This document shows, one piece after another, positions 32,733 through 33,895 of a DNA stretch of 33,895 nt; the first letter of the stretch is position 1, and every line of letters starts with the position of its first letter. Under the pieces are notes generated by a model. That model saw nothing but the letters and a program-made list of their open reading frames with translations. It made no database searches and was not told where the DNA came from. The DNA is from Rhodobacter sp. CACIA14H1 (GTDB lineage Bacteria > Pseudomonadota > Alphaproteobacteria > Rhodobacterales > Rhodobacteraceae): the NCBI GenBank assembly GCA_000500915.1, contig AYNO01000022.1:1-33895 (forward strand). The letters run 5' to 3'. Both the position numbers and the translations under genes were made by a program.

Positions 32733-33895
32733 GGCTGCGCCTCCTGCGTCAGGTGGACGGTGATGCGGGTGCCCGCGCCCTTGCGGCTGTCCACGGTGAA
32801 CCTGCCGCCGATGCTTTCGATCCGTTCGCGCAGGCCCGCGAGCCCCAGCCCCCCGGTTCGGCCCTGCGGGTCGAAGCCCGGCCCGCGATCGGCAACCGAT
32901 ACGGTGATCTGGCCTTCGACGGTCAGGCAGACCACGGCGACCTCGGCCCCGGGGGCGTGGCGGTAGGCGTTCATCAGACCCTCCTGCACGAAGCGGTAAA
33001 GGCAGATCAGCGCGGGGTGGGGGGCCGGGCGGTCGGGCCACTGTTCGGGCGCGGGCCAGCGCAGGACGGTGGTGCCGGTGCGGCGTTCATGGGCGCCGAT
33101 GGCGGCTTCCAGCGTGTCGCGCAGGCTGCGGCCCCGCAGTTCCGGCAGGCTGAGCCCCTGGCAGATGTTGCGGATGTCGTGCAGCGCGTCGGCCAGCGCG
33201 GTGCGCAGGGCGGCGACCTCGCGGTCGTCGGGGGGCATGTTGGCGCGTTTTGTCAGGGAATCCAGCCGCAGGGCCGCGACGGCCAGCGCCTGTGCGGGCC
33301 CGTCATGCAGTTCGGCGCTGATCCGGCGCATCCCCTGTTCGCTGCGTTCCGACAACCGCCGCGACGCGCCTTCGACGCGCAGCCGCAGGGCGACGTTCTG
33401 GGCGGAAATGCGCGACAGGTCGCGGTAGCGCGATTCCAGCGTCCTGCGCTGGTCCTCGATCGTGCGGCTGCCCGCCTTGACCACGCCGAACAGCGCCGCG
33501 AAGGTCACGAGGGAAACGAGGCTGACCACGCCCCATGACTGGAGCCGGGCCCATTTCAGGTCGGATTCCAGTTCGGCAGCGTTCAGGTAGAATTCGGCAA
33601 CCGCGATCACCTCGCCCGTCACGATGGAGTGGATGGGGTTGTAAACCTCCAGCAGCGGGACGCCGATGTTCTGTTCGGGCAGGTTCTCCGCCTCGTCCAG
33701 CGAGTCGAACGAGGCGGTGAGGTCGCCGGTCCACGCCTTGCGCAGGCTGTCGCTGGGGGGGAAGGTGCGCCCGATCAGCGAAGCATCCGACGAATAGGCC
33801 AGACGCCCGCCTTCGCGCCAGATCTTGACCGAGATGATGCGGTCCGACAGCGGCGGTTCGGACAGCACCGCCTGCATCCGCGCGATGGTGGCAGG
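32729..33895 (-). CDS. NarX/DegS-type sensor histidine kinase, 5' end missing
   Basis: The last 388 residues of a kinase that continues past the right edge; the frame is open to the final base. The visible part has the end of a Cache-like extracellular sensor (REGGRLAYSSDASLIGRTFP, PLLEVYNPIHS), one membrane helix (SWGVVSLVSLVTFAALFGVV), a coiled coil, the HisKA_3 H-box (RRISAELHDGPAQALAVAAL) and an HATPase domain (YRFVQEGLMNAYRHA, DRGPGFDPQ, GLGLAGLRERIESIGG). It phosphorylates the response regulator that overlaps its stop. The ligand is unknown. Confidence 0.9.
   Translation of the reverse strand, partial: PATIARMQAVLSEPPLSDRIISVKIWREGGRLAYSSDASLIGRTFPPSDSLRKAWTGDLTASFDSLDEAENLPEQNIGVPLLEVYNPIHSIVTGEVIAVAEFYLNAAELESDLKWARLQSWGVVSLVSLVTFAALFGVVKAGSRTIEDQRRTLESRYRDLSRISAQNVALRLRVEGASRRLSERSEQGMRRISAELHDGPAQALAVAALRLDSLTKRANMPPDDREVAALRTALADALHDIRNICQGLSLPELRGRSLRDTLEAAIGAHERRTGTTVLRWPAPEQWPDRPAPHPALICLYRFVQEGLMNAYRHAPGAEVAVVCLTVEGQITVSVADRGPGFDPQGRTGGLGLAGLRERIESIGGRFTVDSRKGAGTRITVHLTQEAQP

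Overview
The window is GC-rich DNA with gene content and protein sequences typical of a free-living alphaproteobacterium. The glp glycerol ABC operon, a DctBD-TctCBA locus and a form I aerobic CO dehydrogenase cluster together point to the Rhodobacteraceae/Paracoccaceae. Genes are packed tightly, many with 4-bp ATGA or GTGA overlaps. I saw no rRNA, tRNA, CRISPR array, transposase or phage gene.

Layout. (1) Positions 1-6804: the 5' part of a glycerol uptake operon on the minus strand (glpD, glpS, glpT, glpP, glpQ and the start of a DUF2160 gene that runs off the left edge), with divergent glpR. (2) 6839-10675: a minus-strand cluster of a LysR regulator, DoxX, a double-VOC dioxygenase-like protein, a glutathionyl-hydroquinone reductase and a serine esterase. 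It looks like a quinone/hydroquinone detoxification operon. (3) 10676-11109: non-coding, with a strong minus-strand intrinsic terminator and a possible sRNA or attenuator. (4) 11110-15826: an amino-acid-type transport and catabolism operon (binding protein, SRPBCC-like protein, DUF1445 hydro-lyase, permease, class V aminotransferase) with a divergent GntR regulator. The permease carries two single-base insertions that break its frame, and no ATPase is present. (5) 15874-23387, plus strand: an unusual AHVKWF membrane protein, a DctB/DctD two-component pair and a tctCBA tripartite tricarboxylate transporter, ended by an intrinsic terminator. (6) 23440-30743, minus strand: coxMSLDEFG, a full form I molybdenum CO dehydrogenase with maturation genes. 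(7) 30881-33895, minus strand: an MHYT-LytTR membrane regulator of the CoxC/CoxH type and a NarL-type two-component pair whose kinase runs off the right edge.

How it fits together. GlpR probably represses both itself and glpD-STPQ from the shared intergenic region, which holds inverted repeats. DctBD probably senses a carboxylate and controls the adjacent tctCBA; its sigma-54 contact loop reads GAFPGA instead of GAFTGA. The MHYT-LytTR protein probably activates coxM. The 137-bp gap between the two genes holds three direct repeats about 20 bp apart, as expected for LytTR binding. The repeats, the DctD loop change, the doubly frameshifted permease and the complementary degeneracy of the GlpS/GlpT ATPases are the observations most worth following up.
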